NCBI GenBank assembly: GCA_030447505.1
Contig: JAUJOT010000004.1
Coordinates: forward strand, 62,001-126,000
Direction of reading: 5' to 3'
Source of the DNA: Solirubrobacteraceae bacterium
GTDB lineage: Bacteria; Actinomycetota; Thermoleophilia; Solirubrobacterales; Solirubrobacteraceae
DNA: 64,000 nucleotides
Positions within the stretch are counted from its first letter, which is position 1, and each line of letters opens with the position of its first letter. Made by a program: the position numbers and the translations under genes. The notes beneath the pieces are model-generated. The model was not told the origin of the DNA. It made no database searches and saw only the letters and a list, made by a program, of their open reading frames with translations. Shown here piece by piece: positions 7,480 through 15,743 of the stretch.

Positions 7480-9881
7480 GCCTGAGGGAGTCGCGCCTCG
7501 CGGCGCTCAATCGCATCCGTGAGACGCGGCAGGGATCCGCCCTGCGCAAGGCGATGCCGATCGACCCGTGGCGGCTCGTATCGCGCCGCTTCTCGCTCGA
7601 GAGCCCGGCCGAGGCCGAGACGCTGTTCGCGATCGCCAACGGCTACATGGGCATCCGCGGCACGCACGACGAGGGGCTTCCGTCCAACGATCCCGGCTTC
7701 TTCCTCAACGGCTTCCACGAGACCTGGCCGATCCCCTACGGCGAGGCGGCGTTCGGCTTCGCGACGACCGGCCAGACGATCGTCAGCGCGCCCGACGGCT
7801 CGGTCATCCGCCTGTACGTCGACGAGGAGCCGCTGGTGCTCGCCGAGTCGAGGCTCCTGCACTACGAGCGCGTGCTGGACATGAAGAGCGCGATCCTCGA
7901 GCGCAGCGCGCGCTTCCGCACGGCGCGCGGCGCGGTCGTCGAGCTGCGTTCCCAGCGCCTGGTCTCGCTGCACTGGCGCCACCTCGCGGCGATCTCCTAC
8001 GAGGTCACGCTCGTCTCGGGCATGGCGGAGCTTGCGATCGCGTCGGAGCTCGTCACGCACCTGCCGCGCCCGAAGGGCCACGACGACCCGCGCATCGGGA
8101 TGCGGATGGACGAGTCGGCGCTCGAGCCGGTCGACCAGTTCTGCGACGCGACGCGGGTTCTGCTCGAGCTGCGCACCCGCTCGAGCGGAATCGGGCTCGC
8201 CTGCGGGATGGAGCACAGCATCGAGACCGAGCTTCGCCACAGCATCGAGCCAAGCGTGCAGGAGGACGAGGGGCGCGTCGTGTTCTTCCTCGACGCCGAG
8301 CCCGGCGTCCCCGCGCGCGTGACGAAGCTGCTGGGCTACCACCACGCCACGAACGCGCCGCCCGGCGACCTCCAGCGACGGGTCGCCCGCACGCTCGACC
8401 GCGCCGCCAACGACGGCTTCGAGCGCATCGCCGAGGTCCAGCGCGAGCGCCTCGCAGCGTTCTGGCAGCAGAGCGACATCGAGATCGACGGCCCCGAGGA
8501 CATCCAGCAGGCGGTGCGCTTCAACCTCTTTCAGATCCGCCAGGCGTCGGCGCGCGTCGAGGGCCACGGGATCGCCGCCAAGGGGCTGACCGGACGCGGC
8601 TACGAGGGCCAGTACTTCTGGGACACGGAGATCTACGTCCTGCCGGTGCTGACGTACACGCAGCCGCACGTCGCGCGGCGACTGCTGCACTTCCGCTACG
8701 AGATGCTCGAGGCCGCGCGCCGGCGCGCTCGCCAGCTCGGCCACCGCGGCGCGCTGTTTCCGTGGCGCACGATCTCCGGCGAGGAGGCGTCGGCGTACTA
8801 CGCCGCCGGCACCGCGCAATACCACATCAACGCCGCGATCTCATATGCGGTGCGGCAGTTCGTGCGCGTCACCGGCGACGAGGAGTTCCTCGCCCGCGAG
8901 GGCGTCGAGATCCTCGTCGAGACCGCGCGCCTGTGGGCCGACCTCGGCTTCTTCTCCGCGCGCCGCGACGGCCAGTTCTGCATCCAGGGCGTCACCGGCC
9001 CGGACGAGTACTCGGCGGTCGTCGACAACAACGCCTACACGAACCTGATGGCGCGCGAGAACCTGTCCGCCGCCGCCGAGGGCCTCGAGCTGCTGCGCGA
9101 CACTGATCCGGACGCCTACGACCGGCTTGTCGCGCGGCTGCGGATCGAGCCGCACGAGCCGCAGGAGTGGTGCCGCGCCGCCGCGCGGATGTTCATCCCC
9201 TACGACGAGCGCGCCGGCGTGCTGCTGCAGGACGAGCACTTCCTCAACCGCAAGCCGTGGGACTTCGAGCGCACGCCGCACGACAGCTATCCGCTGCTGC
9301 TGCACTACCACCCGCTGAACATCTACCGCCACCAGGTGATCAAGCAGACCGACGTCGTGCTCGCGACGTTCCTCGCCGGCGACCGCTTCTCACAGGAGGA
9401 GAAGCGACGCGTGTTCGAGTACTACGACCCGCTGACGACCGGCGACTCGTCGCTGTCGTCGTGCGTGCAGAGCGTGATGGCGGCCGAGGTCGGGGACATC
9501 CAGGCCGCCTACGACTACTTCCTGCTCAGCGCCGCCGTCGACCTGGCGAACCTCGCCGGCAACGTCAGCGACGGCATCCACGTCGCCTCCTGCGGCGGCG
9601 TCTGGATGGCGCTCGTCAACGGCTTCGCCGGGCTGCGCGACGTCTCCGGCGACGACCTGCGCTTCACGCCTCGCCTGCCCGTCGACTGGGATCGGATGCG
9701 CTTCCGGCTGATCTTCCGCGGCAGTCGCCTCGAGATCGAGATGCAGCGGGACGCGACGAGCTACACGCTGCTCGACGGCTCACCGCTGACGCTCGTCAGC
9801 GACGGCCAGCGCTTCGAGGTGTCGGTCGGCGACCCGGTCGTCGTGCCCGTGATCGTCGAAGCGGCGGGCGAAGCGGCCTAG
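7476..9881 (+). CDS. GH65 family glycosyl hydrolase / disaccharide phosphorylase
   Basis: Large cytoplasmic enzyme (801 aa) of family GH65, which phosphorolyses alpha-glucosidic disaccharides such as maltose, trehalose or kojibiose to beta-glucose-1-phosphate. Features are FAIANGYMGIRGTHDEG near the N-terminus, the (alpha/alpha)6 barrel with GYEGQYFWDTEI, the catalytic acid in GVTGPDEYS (Glu511), and KQTDVV late in the protein. The TTG start at 7476 is preceded by GAGGAG and coupled to a mini-ORF. An ATG at 7554 would give an N-terminus more typical of the family. A released glucose-1-phosphate could feed UDP-glucose synthesis. The disaccharide cannot be decided from sequence, and no beta-phosphoglucomutase gene lies next to it. 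Confidence 0.92.
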   Translation: MSLRESRLAALNRIRETRQGSALRKAMPIDPWRLVSRRFSLESPAEAETLFAIANGYMGIRGTHDEGLPSNDPGFFLNGFHETWPIPYGEAAFGFATTGQTIVSAPDGSVIRLYVDEEPLVLAESRLLHYERVLDMKSAILERSARFRTARGAVVELRSQRLVSLHWRHLAAISYEVTLVSGMAELAIASELVTHLPRPKGHDDPRIGMRMDESALEPVDQFCDATRVLLELRTRSSGIGLACGMEHSIETELRHSIEPSVQEDEGRVVFFLDAEPGVPARVTKLLGYHHATNAPPGDLQRRVARTLDRAANDGFERIAEVQRERLAAFWQQSDIEIDGPEDIQQAVRFNLFQIRQASARVEGHGIAAKGLTGRGYEGQYFWDTEIYVLPVLTYTQPHVARRLLHFRYEMLEAARRRARQLGHRGALFPWRTISGEEASAYYAAGTAQYHINAAISYAVRQFVRVTGDEEFLAREGVEILVETARLWADLGFFSARRDGQFCIQGVTGPDEYSAVVDNNAYTNLMARENLSAAAEGLELLRDTDPDAYDRLVARLRIEPHEPQEWCRAAARMFIPYDERAGVLLQDEHFLNRKPWDFERTPHDSYPLLLHYHPLNIYRHQVIKQTDVVLATFLAGDRFSQEEKRRVFEYYDPLTTGDSSLSSCVQSVMAAEVGDIQAAYDYFLLSAAVDLANLAGNVSDGIHVASCGGVWMALVNGFAGLRDVSGDDLRFTPRLPVDWDRMRFRLIFRGSRLEIEMQRDATSYTLLDGSPLTLVSDGQRFEVSVGDPVVVPVIVEAAGEAA

Positions 9882-11308
9882 GCTGGTGGGCCGCCGGCGG
9901 GCGCCGGCTCCCGCTCAGCCGCCGATTCCGCCTGCGTGCGCACCCGCTTCAGCGTCAGCCGGAACAGCGCCCCGCCAGCGGGCGCCTGCTCGACCGCGAT
10001 CGAGCCGCCGTGCGTCTCGGCGACCTGGCGCACGATCGCCAGGCCGAGGCCGGACCCGGGGCGCCCGCGCGCGGCGGCGCCGCGGTAGAAGCGATCGAAG
10101 ACGTGCGGCCGGTCAGCGGCGGCGATGCCGGGGCCGTCGTCGCGGACGGTCAGCTCGCCGCCGCACAGGCGAACCTCGACCACCGTTCCCTCGGGGGCGT
10201 GCTTTGCAGCGTTGTCGAGCAGGTTGTCGACGGCGCGGCCGAGCCGCTCGGACAGGCCTTCGACGAGCGTCGGCTCGAGCTTCGCCTCGAACGTCGTGTG
10301 CGGGCGGCGGCGCCGTGCGCGCGCGACCGCCTCGGCGACGACGTGGTCGAGCTGGACGTCGTCGACGCGCGACAGCGGCTCGTCGCCGCGCGCGAGCTCG
10401 ATCACGTCCGTGATCAGCGCGGTCAGCTCCTCGGTCTCCGCGCGGACGTCCTCCAGCAGCCGCTGGCGGTCGCCGCCCGTCAGCTCGCCCTCCTCGGAGA
10501 GCAGCACCTCGATGTTCGTGCGCAGCGCCGTGACCGGCGTGCGCAGCTCGTGCGACGCATCGGCGACGAGCTGGCGCTGCGAGTACACGGACTGGTCGAG
10601 CGCGCGCCGCGATCCCTCCAGCGCTTCGAGCATCGCGTTGAAGCGCTGCGCCATCCGGCCGACCTCGTCGTCGCTGCGCACCTCGATCCGCCGGCCGAGA
10701 TCGTCGGTCTGCGTGATGTGCTCGGCCGCCGCGGTCAGCTCGGTCACGGGCTGGACGACCTGGCGGCCGAACAGGCGCCCGAAGAAGGCCGCCAGCAGCG
10801 TGCCGCCGGCGCACAGCAGGGCGAGCACGAGCCGCAGCCGTGCGAGCGTCGCGTCGACGTTCTTCAGGCTGCGCGCGAGCTGGATCGCGCCGCCGCCCGC
10901 CAGCCGGACCGTCAACACGCGCAGGTGCACGCCGTCAGCGCTCTCGACATCGCGCAGGATCGCCTCGCGCGCGCCGCTCGCGACCTCGCGATCGCTCGCG
11001 TCGACCGGCACGCGCACGTCGCTCTCGTCGTCGCGGAAGACGATGTCGCCGTCGGACGCCAGCAGCTGCACCGGGCCCGTCGCTCGGCCCTCGCGCGCCG
11101 ACGGCGCCGGCACGCGCAGCCCGAGCGCGCGGCTGGCCCCGAACTCGCGCGCCAGGCGCTGGACCTTGACGTACTGCGCCGCGAGGCCGTCGTCGATCTG
11201 GCTGCGCAGCTCGCTGCGCAGCACGAGGTAGGCGGCGATCGCGACGACCACGACCGTCACGCCGACGGTCGCGGCGGCGAGCAGCGTCAGCCGGTGGCGC
11301 AGCGCCAT
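9878..11308 (-). CDS. two-component sensor histidine kinase (MprB-like)
   Basis: Membrane histidine kinase (476 aa). There is a first membrane segment at about residues 8-30, an extracytoplasmic region to about 155, a second segment at about 159-176, and HAMP to about 230. HisKA carries the phospho-accepting His253 in ASHELRTP, followed by the N box DNLLDNAAKH (361-370), DDGPGI and GSGLGLAIV. Two adjacent ATGs (11311, 11308) are possible starts. Upstream lie two mini-ORFs that link it to the response regulator. Its TAG stop overlaps that of the convergent GH65 gene in one CTAG. The signal is unknown; envelope stress is plausible by family. Confidence 0.93.
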   Translation of the reverse strand: MALRHRLTLLAAATVGVTVVVVAIAAYLVLRSELRSQIDDGLAAQYVKVQRLAREFGASRALGLRVPAPSAREGRATGPVQLLASDGDIVFRDDESDVRVPVDASDREVASGAREAILRDVESADGVHLRVLTVRLAGGGAIQLARSLKNVDATLARLRLVLALLCAGGTLLAAFFGRLFGRQVVQPVTELTAAAEHITQTDDLGRRIEVRSDDEVGRMAQRFNAMLEALEGSRRALDQSVYSQRQLVADASHELRTPVTALRTNIEVLLSEEGELTGGDRQRLLEDVRAETEELTALITDVIELARGDEPLSRVDDVQLDHVVAEAVARARRRRPHTTFEAKLEPTLVEGLSERLGRAVDNLLDNAAKHAPEGTVVEVRLCGGELTVRDDGPGIAAADRPHVFDRFYRGAAARGRPGSGLGLAIVRQVAETHGGSIAVEQAPAGGALFRLTLKRVRTQAESAAEREPAPAGGPPA

Positions 11309-11370
11309 CATCGCGAGGACCTGCCGTTGGGTTCGACGCGCACGACCGTCGAGCAATGGCGCGCTGTCAT
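11308..11370 (-). CDS. bridging mini-ORF, second copy, next to the histidine kinase
   Basis: Frame of 20 codons plus stop. It would encode [10 protein letters not shown] then RVEPNGRSSR. The ATG overlaps the stop of the first copy (ATGA) and the TGA overlaps the histidine-kinase ATGs (ATGATG). It differs from the first copy by one synonymous change and Cys18 to Ser. Confidence 0.45.
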   Translation of the reverse strand: MTARHCSTVVRVEPNGRSSR

Positions 11371-11426
11371 CGCGAGCACCTGCCGTTGGGTTCGACGCGC
11401 ACGACTGTCGAGCAATGGCGCGCTGT
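11309..11426. repeat. tandem duplication, two 59-bp units
   Basis: Units 11309-11367 and 11368-11426 differ at only two positions. They fill the whole gap between the response regulator and the histidine kinase. Each contains, on the minus strand, an ATGA junction and the stretch GCAGGT(G/C)CTCGCGATG, which can act as a translation start region. Confidence 0.95.
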
Positions 11427-11429
11427 CAT
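11367..11429 (-). CDS. bridging mini-ORF, first copy, next to the response regulator
   Basis: Frame of 20 codons plus stop. It would encode [10 protein letters not shown] then [10 protein letters not shown]. The ATG overlaps the response-regulator TGA (ATGA) and its own TGA overlaps the ATG of the second copy. The unit therefore has a 59-bp period (63 minus the 4-bp overlap). Confidence 0.45.
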   Translation of the reverse strand: MTARHCSTVVRVEPNGRCSR

Positions 11430-12094
11430 GGGTCGCGCAGGACGTAGCCGACGCCGCGCACCGTGTGCAGCAGCCGCCGCTCGCCGCCCTCCTCGGTCTT
11501 GCGCCGCAGGTAGCCGATGTAGACGCCGAGCGCGTTGGAGGTCGCGCCGAAGTCATAGCCCCAGACGCGCTCGAACAGCGTCGATCGGCTCAGCACCTGG
11601 CGCGGGTGCTCGAGGAACGTCTCGAGCAGCGAGAACTCCGTCTTGGAGAGCTCGATCCGACGCCCGCCGCGGTGGACCTCGTGCGCCGAGCGGTCCAGCA
11701 CGAGGTCGGCAAACGCGAGCGTCGGCCCGGCCGGATCGACGCGCCGCAGCAGCGCGCGCAGGCGAGCGTTGAGCTCGCGCAGCGCGAACGGCTTGACGAG
11801 GTAGTCGTCCGCGCCGGCGTCGAGGCCGTCGACGCGGTCGTCGATCGCGTCGAGCGCGGTGAGCATGAGCACCGGCGTGCGGTCGCCCGCGGCGCGCAGC
11901 CGCCGGCAGACCTCGAGGCCGTCGATGCGCGGCATCATCACGTCGAGCACGATCGCGTCGACGGCGTCCTCGGCAAGCCTGTCGAGGGCCTGCTGGCCAT
12001 CCTCCGCGAGCGTGACGTCGTGGCGCTCGAGGGCGAGCGCGCGCTGCAGCGCGGCGCGCACGCCCGGCTCATCGTCGACGACGAGGACCTTCAT
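11426..12094 (-). CDS. OmpR/PhoB-type response regulator (MprA-like)
   Basis: DNA-binding response regulator (222 aa). Receiver domain: the acidic pocket is in VVDDEP, the phospho-acceptor is Asp51 in IVLDVMMP, and Lys101 is in LVKPF. A C-terminal winged helix carries [13 protein letters not shown] and RVWGYDFG. The start at 12094 has GCAGGAGC about 10 nt upstream. Its stop overlaps the first bridging mini-ORF, so the histidine kinase is translated downstream on the same message. With the neighbouring kinase it resembles the MprAB envelope-stress pair of mycobacteria, but regulon and signal are inferred. Confidence 0.94.
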   Translation of the reverse strand: MKVLVVDDEPGVRAALQRALALERHDVTLAEDGQQALDRLAEDAVDAIVLDVMMPRIDGLEVCRRLRAAGDRTPVLMLTALDAIDDRVDGLDAGADDYLVKPFALRELNARLRALLRRVDPAGPTLAFADLVLDRSAHEVHRGGRRIELSKTEFSLLETFLEHPRQVLSRSTLFERVWGYDFGATSNALGVYIGYLRRKTEEGGERRLLHTVRGVGYVLRDP

Positions 12095-12165
12095 CAGAAT
12101 GCTCCTGCACACAGCACACCACGGTTGGATAAGAGCGTACGAAGTGCCGCGACGGCAAGCCGTGT

Positions 12166-12738
12166 GTGACGATGCACGCGATGGGCTTCGCCGAGCACCT
12201 CGAGCGCTTCTTCCCCGACGGCGCACACGCGGTGATCGCTCCGCTGCGCGCCGAGGTCGAGGACCGGCTGCCCGGCTTTCGCGTGCGGCGGATCGCGCCC
12301 ACGGAGGCCGGCAAGCCCTGGATCTACGTGACCTGCGGCGCCGCGCAGTCCGCGCCCGCGGGCGCGGACGGCGCGGAGTACGTCGTGCTGGCGCCGGCGC
12401 AGGACCCGGTCCTCGTCGAGATGCTGGCCGCGCTCGCGACGGTCAACGCGGACGGGCAGGAGGGGCTGGGCGTCGGCAGCGTGATCGCCCTCGGGCGCCC
12501 GTGGACGCGTGGCTCGTTCGCCAACCACCTGCTCGTCGTCCCGCCGTACGCCTTCGGTCCCGGCTTCGACGTCTACGAGGACGAGGACGCCGAGCGCCGC
12601 ATCGTCGTGCTGTGGCTCGTGCCGATCACCGCCGCCGAGGCGCAGTTCGCGCGCGAGCAGGGCTACGAGGCGCTCGAGCAGCTGATCGAGGACAGCAGGG
12701 CCAACGTCGCCAACCCTCGGCGTGCCTCGGTCGTCTAG
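12166..12738 (+). CDS. SUFU (suppressor of fused)-domain protein
   Basis: Small soluble protein (190 aa from GTG; in-frame ATGs at 12172 and 12181 are alternatives) matching the bacterial SUFU-like fold: [12 protein letters not shown] at the start, then [13 protein letters not shown] and [15 protein letters not shown], then [10 protein letters not shown] and a final helix [12 protein letters not shown]. Bacterial SUFU-family proteins are often orphan and some act as immunity proteins to polymorphic toxins. No toxin gene lies next to it. It is transcribed away from the two-component pair and converges with the WecG/TagA gene, sharing a CTAG for both stop codons. Confidence 0.82.
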   Translation: MTMHAMGFAEHLERFFPDGAHAVIAPLRAEVEDRLPGFRVRRIAPTEAGKPWIYVTCGAAQSAPAGADGAEYVVLAPAQDPVLVEMLAALATVNADGQEGLGVGSVIALGRPWTRGSFANHLLVVPPYAFGPGFDVYEDEDAERRIVVLWLVPITAAEAQFAREQGYEALEQLIEDSRANVANPRRASVV

Positions 12739-13532
12739 CGAGCGGCGCCGTGGCGCTGGCGCGCCTGCGACATGACGCGGGTCAGGAAGACCGGGTTGCC
12801 GACGAGGTAGCGCCGCCACATCCGCTTGGGCTCGATCGCGAGCCTGAAGATCCATTCCAGGCCGTTGTCCGACAGTGACGCCGGCGCGCGCGGGACGCGG
12901 CCGGAGACGAAGTCGAACAGCGCGCCGACGCTCCACAGGACGTCGCAGTTCAGGCGCTCGACGGTGCGCTGGGCCCAGATTTCCTGCTTCGGCGTGCCCA
13001 TCCCGACGAGCAGGATGTCCGGCTTGCGCGCGTTGATGTCCTCGATGACGCGCTCGTCGTGACCGGAGCCGATCTGGAAGTAGCCATGGTGGGTGCCGAC
13101 GACGCGCAGCCCCGGGTGCGCGCGGCGCAGGCGCTGGCCGGCCTGGGCGGCGACGCCCGGGTCGCAGCCGAGCAGGTAGACCGAGCGGCCCTGCGCCTCG
13201 CAGAGGGCAGCGAGCTTCCAGATCCAGTCGGCGCCCGTCATCCGGTGAGGGATCTCGGCGCTCAGCGCCTTCGCGGCGAGGCGCACGCCGTAGCCGTCGC
13301 AGTAGACGAGGTCGGCCTGCTCGAGCGCCGTGCGCAGCGCCGGGTCCTCGCGCGACTGGTTGAGCACGTGCGCGTTTACGTACATCACGCGCTTCGTCGG
13401 TTCGCCGCTGCCGACCCAGCCCACGATCCGCGCCAGCAGCTCGTCCGGATGCCCGAGCTCGATCGGCAGCTCGAAGATCCTCGACTGGCGCGCTTCCGAC
13501 GACGTGGTGGCGGCTTCCGTGACCTGGGGCAC
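12735..13532 (-). CDS. WecG/TagA/CpsF-family glycosyltransferase, copy 1
   Basis: GT26 transferase (265 aa from the GTG at 13532) of the family that adds N-acetylmannosamine or its uronate to GlcNAc-PP-undecaprenol. Motifs: YVNAHVLNQSRED, DLVYCDGYGVRLA, VYLLGCDPGVA and the diagnostic GMGTPKQEIW. The GTG start is supported by TAGGAT ten bases upstream. An ATG at 13601 in the same frame would add a poorly conserved tail and nearly touch the divergent gene. It probably performs the second step of lipid-linked unit assembly. A paralog lies at 47053. Confidence 0.9.
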   Translation of the reverse strand: MPQVTEAATTSSEARQSRIFELPIELGHPDELLARIVGWVGSGEPTKRVMYVNAHVLNQSREDPALRTALEQADLVYCDGYGVRLAAKALSAEIPHRMTGADWIWKLAALCEAQGRSVYLLGCDPGVAAQAGQRLRRAHPGLRVVGTHHGYFQIGSGHDERVIEDINARKPDILLVGMGTPKQEIWAQRTVERLNCDVLWSVGALFDFVSGRVPRAPASLSDNGLEWIFRLAIEPKRMWRRYLVGNPVFLTRVMSQARQRHGAAR

Positions 13533-13542
13533 GACGCGCTTG

Positions 13543-13548
13543 ATCCTA
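13543..13548 (-). promoter_or_regulatory. -10 box, likely leaderless promoter of WecG/TagA copy 1
   Basis: TAGGAT on the minus strand, 10 nt before the GTG at 13532. It helps decide between the GTG start and the upstream ATG at 13601. Confidence 0.45.
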
Positions 13549-13604
13549 GTCGGCCCGCTTGCAGCGGTCCACCGCCGCAACCGAGCGATCGATCCCGGCA
13601 TGAG

Positions 13605-14633
13605 ATGGTTCCGCGCGTGCCGATCGTCGCCATCGACGCGCGTGACGCGTACGACCCGCAGCTGCGCGGCTGGGGTCGCTACGTGCGCGAGCTCGTGGAC
13701 GCGCTGCCCGAGCGGCCCGGTCTCGACTTCCGCGTGATCTCGCGGGGCGGCCGCGGCCCCGAGGTCCTGTTCGAGCAGTTCGAGCTGCCGATCCGCCTGC
13801 GCCGCGAGCACGCCGACCTCGTCCACGCGCCGAACTGCTTTCTGCCGCTCGCGCGGCCGTGCATGGGCGTCGTCACGATCCACGACCTCGCCTTCGAGGT
13901 CTTTCCCGACGACTTCTCCAAGCGCACGGGCTGGAAGTACCGCGCGCTCACGCCGCGCGCGGCGCGCTCGGCGCAGCGCGTGATCTGCGTCTCGGGCTAC
14001 ACCGCCGCCGACGTCGTGCGGCGCTACGGCGTCGACGAGGCGCGCGTCCGGGTGATCCCCAACGCCCCGTCGCTGCCGATCGGCGACGAGCCGGTGCCGA
14101 ACGACGGCCCGTATCTGCTGGCGGTCGGCGACCTGCGGCCGAAGAAGAACCTGATGCGGCTCGTCCAGGCGTTCCGCGTCCTGCGCAGGGAGGGGCTCGA
14201 GCACCGCCTCGTGCTGGCCGGCCTCGACAGCGGCGCGGAGGCCGAGCGCGTGCGCGAGGCGGCCGACGGCGAGCCCGTACGGCTGACGGGCTACCTCTCC
14301 GACGTGCGCCTGGACGCGTTGATGCGCGGCGCGGACGCGCTGATCCACCCGTCGCTGTACGAGGGCTTCGGGCTCGTGATCGTCGAGGCGATGGCGCGCG
14401 GCGTGCCCGTCGTCGCCGCCCGCGCGACGGCGCTGCCCGAGACCGGCGGCGCCGCCGCCGCCTACTTCGAGCCGCTCGACGTCGGCGACCTGGCGGCGGC
14501 GATCCGCGGCGTCGTCGGCAACCGCGCACGTCACGACGAGCTCTCGCGGCTCGGCCGCGCCCGGGCGGCGCAGCTGTCGTGGGCCGCCAGCGCCGCGCTG
14601 ACGGTCGCCGTCTACGAGGAGCTGCTGACGTGA
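13605..14633 (+). CDS. GT4-family glycosyltransferase (mannosyltransferase-like)
   Basis: GT-B transferase (342 aa) with the layout of WbaZ/MtfB-like enzymes: an N-terminal IDARDAYDPQLRGWGRYVRE, then LVHAPNCFLPL, TIHDLAFEVFP and VICVSGYTA. The donor half has LAVGDLRPKKNL and the EX7E motif in HPSLYEGFGLVIVEAMARG. ATG 13605 gives a compact protein; GTG 13617 is an alternative. Translation is probably coupled to the GT2 gene downstream by two consecutive mini-ORFs. A mannose or deoxyhexose donor fits the family, but this is not proven. Confidence 0.9.
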   Translation: MVPRVPIVAIDARDAYDPQLRGWGRYVRELVDALPERPGLDFRVISRGGRGPEVLFEQFELPIRLRREHADLVHAPNCFLPLARPCMGVVTIHDLAFEVFPDDFSKRTGWKYRALTPRAARSAQRVICVSGYTAADVVRRYGVDEARVRVIPNAPSLPIGDEPVPNDGPYLLAVGDLRPKKNLMRLVQAFRVLRREGLEHRLVLAGLDSGAEAERVREAADGEPVRLTGYLSDVRLDALMRGADALIHPSLYEGFGLVIVEAMARGVPVVAARATALPETGGAAAAYFEPLDVGDLAAAIRGVVGNRARHDELSRLGRARAAQLSWAASAALTVAVYEELLT

Positions 14634-14659
14634 GGCCGCTGCCCGGCGCGTGGCGATGA
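14630..14659 (+). CDS. 9-codon bridging mini-ORF
   Basis: Reads VRPLPGAWR. The GTG overlaps the stop of the preceding transferase (GTGA) and the TGA overlaps the ATG of the next mini-ORF (ATGA, 14656-14659). Confidence 0.35.
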   Translation: MRPLPGAWR

Positions 14660-14718
14660 CGGCCCTTCGTCGCTCGCCGATGCCCGGCGCTGATCCGCAA
14701 CGCCGGCGCTCGCGATGA
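14656..14718 (+). CDS. 20-codon bridging mini-ORF before the GT2 gene
   Basis: It would encode MTALRRSPMP then GADPQRRRSR. The stop overlaps the GT2 ATG (ATGA). It is 63 nt long, like the copies at 1955 and 11308-11429, and matches the 11308-11370 unit at about 40 of 63 positions in ungapped hand alignment, sharing MTA and the SR-stop end. Confidence 0.42.
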   Translation: MTALRRSPMPGADPQRRRSR

Positions 14719-15683
14719 ACGAGCCCCTCGAACGGACGACGATCCTCGTCCTCAGCGTCGACGAGGCGCACCTGCTCGAGCACTCGCTGCCCGCGGCGGC
14801 GGCGCAGCCGGGCGCGGAGGTCGTCGTGATCGACAACGCTTCGTCCGATCCGACGCGGTCGGTGGCCGAGGCCTGCGGCGCACGCGTGCTCGGCCTGCGC
14901 GAGCGCGTGTCCTACGCGGCGGCGATCAACGCCGGGATCATCGCAAGCGAAGGCGACGCGCTGCTGCTGCTCAACGCAGACTGCGTGCTGGACGCCGGCT
15001 TTCTGAGCGCCGCGCGGCCGCGGCTCGCGCAGCGCGACGTCGGCTCGGTCGCGCCGCGGCTGATGCGCTCGACGGGGATGCAGCCGGCCGACCGCCTGGA
15101 CCGGCTCGACGCGGCCGGGATGGTGATCGACAGGCGCCGCAAGAACACGCTCGTCGGCCATGACGAGCCGGCGACGGGGTATCTGCAGGCGTCGGAGGTG
15201 TTCGGCGGCGATGGCGCCTGCGTGCTCTACCGGCGCGAGGCGCTCGACGCCTGCGCCGTCGGCGGCGAGGTGTTCGACGAGGACCTCGAGCTGTGGGCGT
15301 CCGACGTCGACCTCGCCTGGCGCGCGCGCCTGCTCGGCTGGCGCTGCATGTACGAACCGCGCGCGGTCGCCTGGCACATGCGCTTCTACTCGCCGACGAC
15401 GCGCGACGGGCTGCCCGAGGCGCACCGTCGGCTGCAGTTCCGAAACCGCCTGCTGATGATGGCCAAGAACGACTCGTGGACCGACGTCCGCGGCGACCTG
15501 CACCGGATCGCGACCTACGAGCTGCTCGCGCTCGGGCATGTCGTGCTGCGCGAGCGTCATCTGCTGCGCGCCTACTGGGCGGCTGCACGGGCGCTGCCGG
15601 CGGCCCGGCGGCGGCGCGCGGTGGTGCAGGCCAAGCGAGCGCGTGCGGTGCGCCCGCCGTTCGGGCTGCGGGCGGCGCGCTAG
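14715..15683 (+). CDS. GT2-family glycosyltransferase (rhamnosyltransferase-like)
   Basis: Inverting GT-A enzyme (322 aa), cytoplasmic face. Nucleotide-binding start TTILVLSVDEAHLLEHSLPA, then VVVIDNASSD, and the DXD-like LLLNADCVLD near residue 95. An acceptor region around ELWASDVDLAWRARLLGWRC matches the E(D)xDLxxR pattern of WbbL-type rhamnosyltransferases. The C-terminal 60 residues are Arg/Ala-rich helices that could sit on the membrane. Translation start ATG overlaps the preceding mini-ORF stop. Rhamnose is a family-level expectation only. Confidence 0.88.
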   Translation: MNEPLERTTILVLSVDEAHLLEHSLPAAAAQPGAEVVVIDNASSDPTRSVAEACGARVLGLRERVSYAAAINAGIIASEGDALLLLNADCVLDAGFLSAARPRLAQRDVGSVAPRLMRSTGMQPADRLDRLDAAGMVIDRRRKNTLVGHDEPATGYLQASEVFGGDGACVLYRREALDACAVGGEVFDEDLELWASDVDLAWRARLLGWRCMYEPRAVAWHMRFYSPTTRDGLPEAHRRLQFRNRLLMMAKNDSWTDVRGDLHRIATYELLALGHVVLRERHLLRAYWAAARALPAARRRRAVVQAKRARAVRPPFGLRAAR

Positions 15684-15743
15684 CCGTGATCGAGAGGGGC
15701 AGAGTCGTGCAAGAACGCGCGATCGGCGGCGCGTGCGCGGCGG

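Noticed and set aside
6387-8825. Very long open frames opposite to real genes (for example 812 codons on the minus strand here, 941 codons at 12735-15560, 1000 codons at 9167-12169)
   Set aside because: They run through conserved genes on the other strand or in another frame, have Arg/Ala/Pro-rich composition without motifs, and are expected in DNA this rich in GC.
12166-12738. SUFU protein as immunity partner of a polymorphic toxin
   Set aside because: No toxin, secretion or repeat-rich gene lies next to it; the family membership alone does not support this role.
13533-13601. Upstream ATG start at 13601 for the WecG/TagA gene
   Set aside because: It adds a poorly conserved tail and leaves only three bases to the divergent start. 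The GTG at 13532 has a TANNNT box at the right distance.
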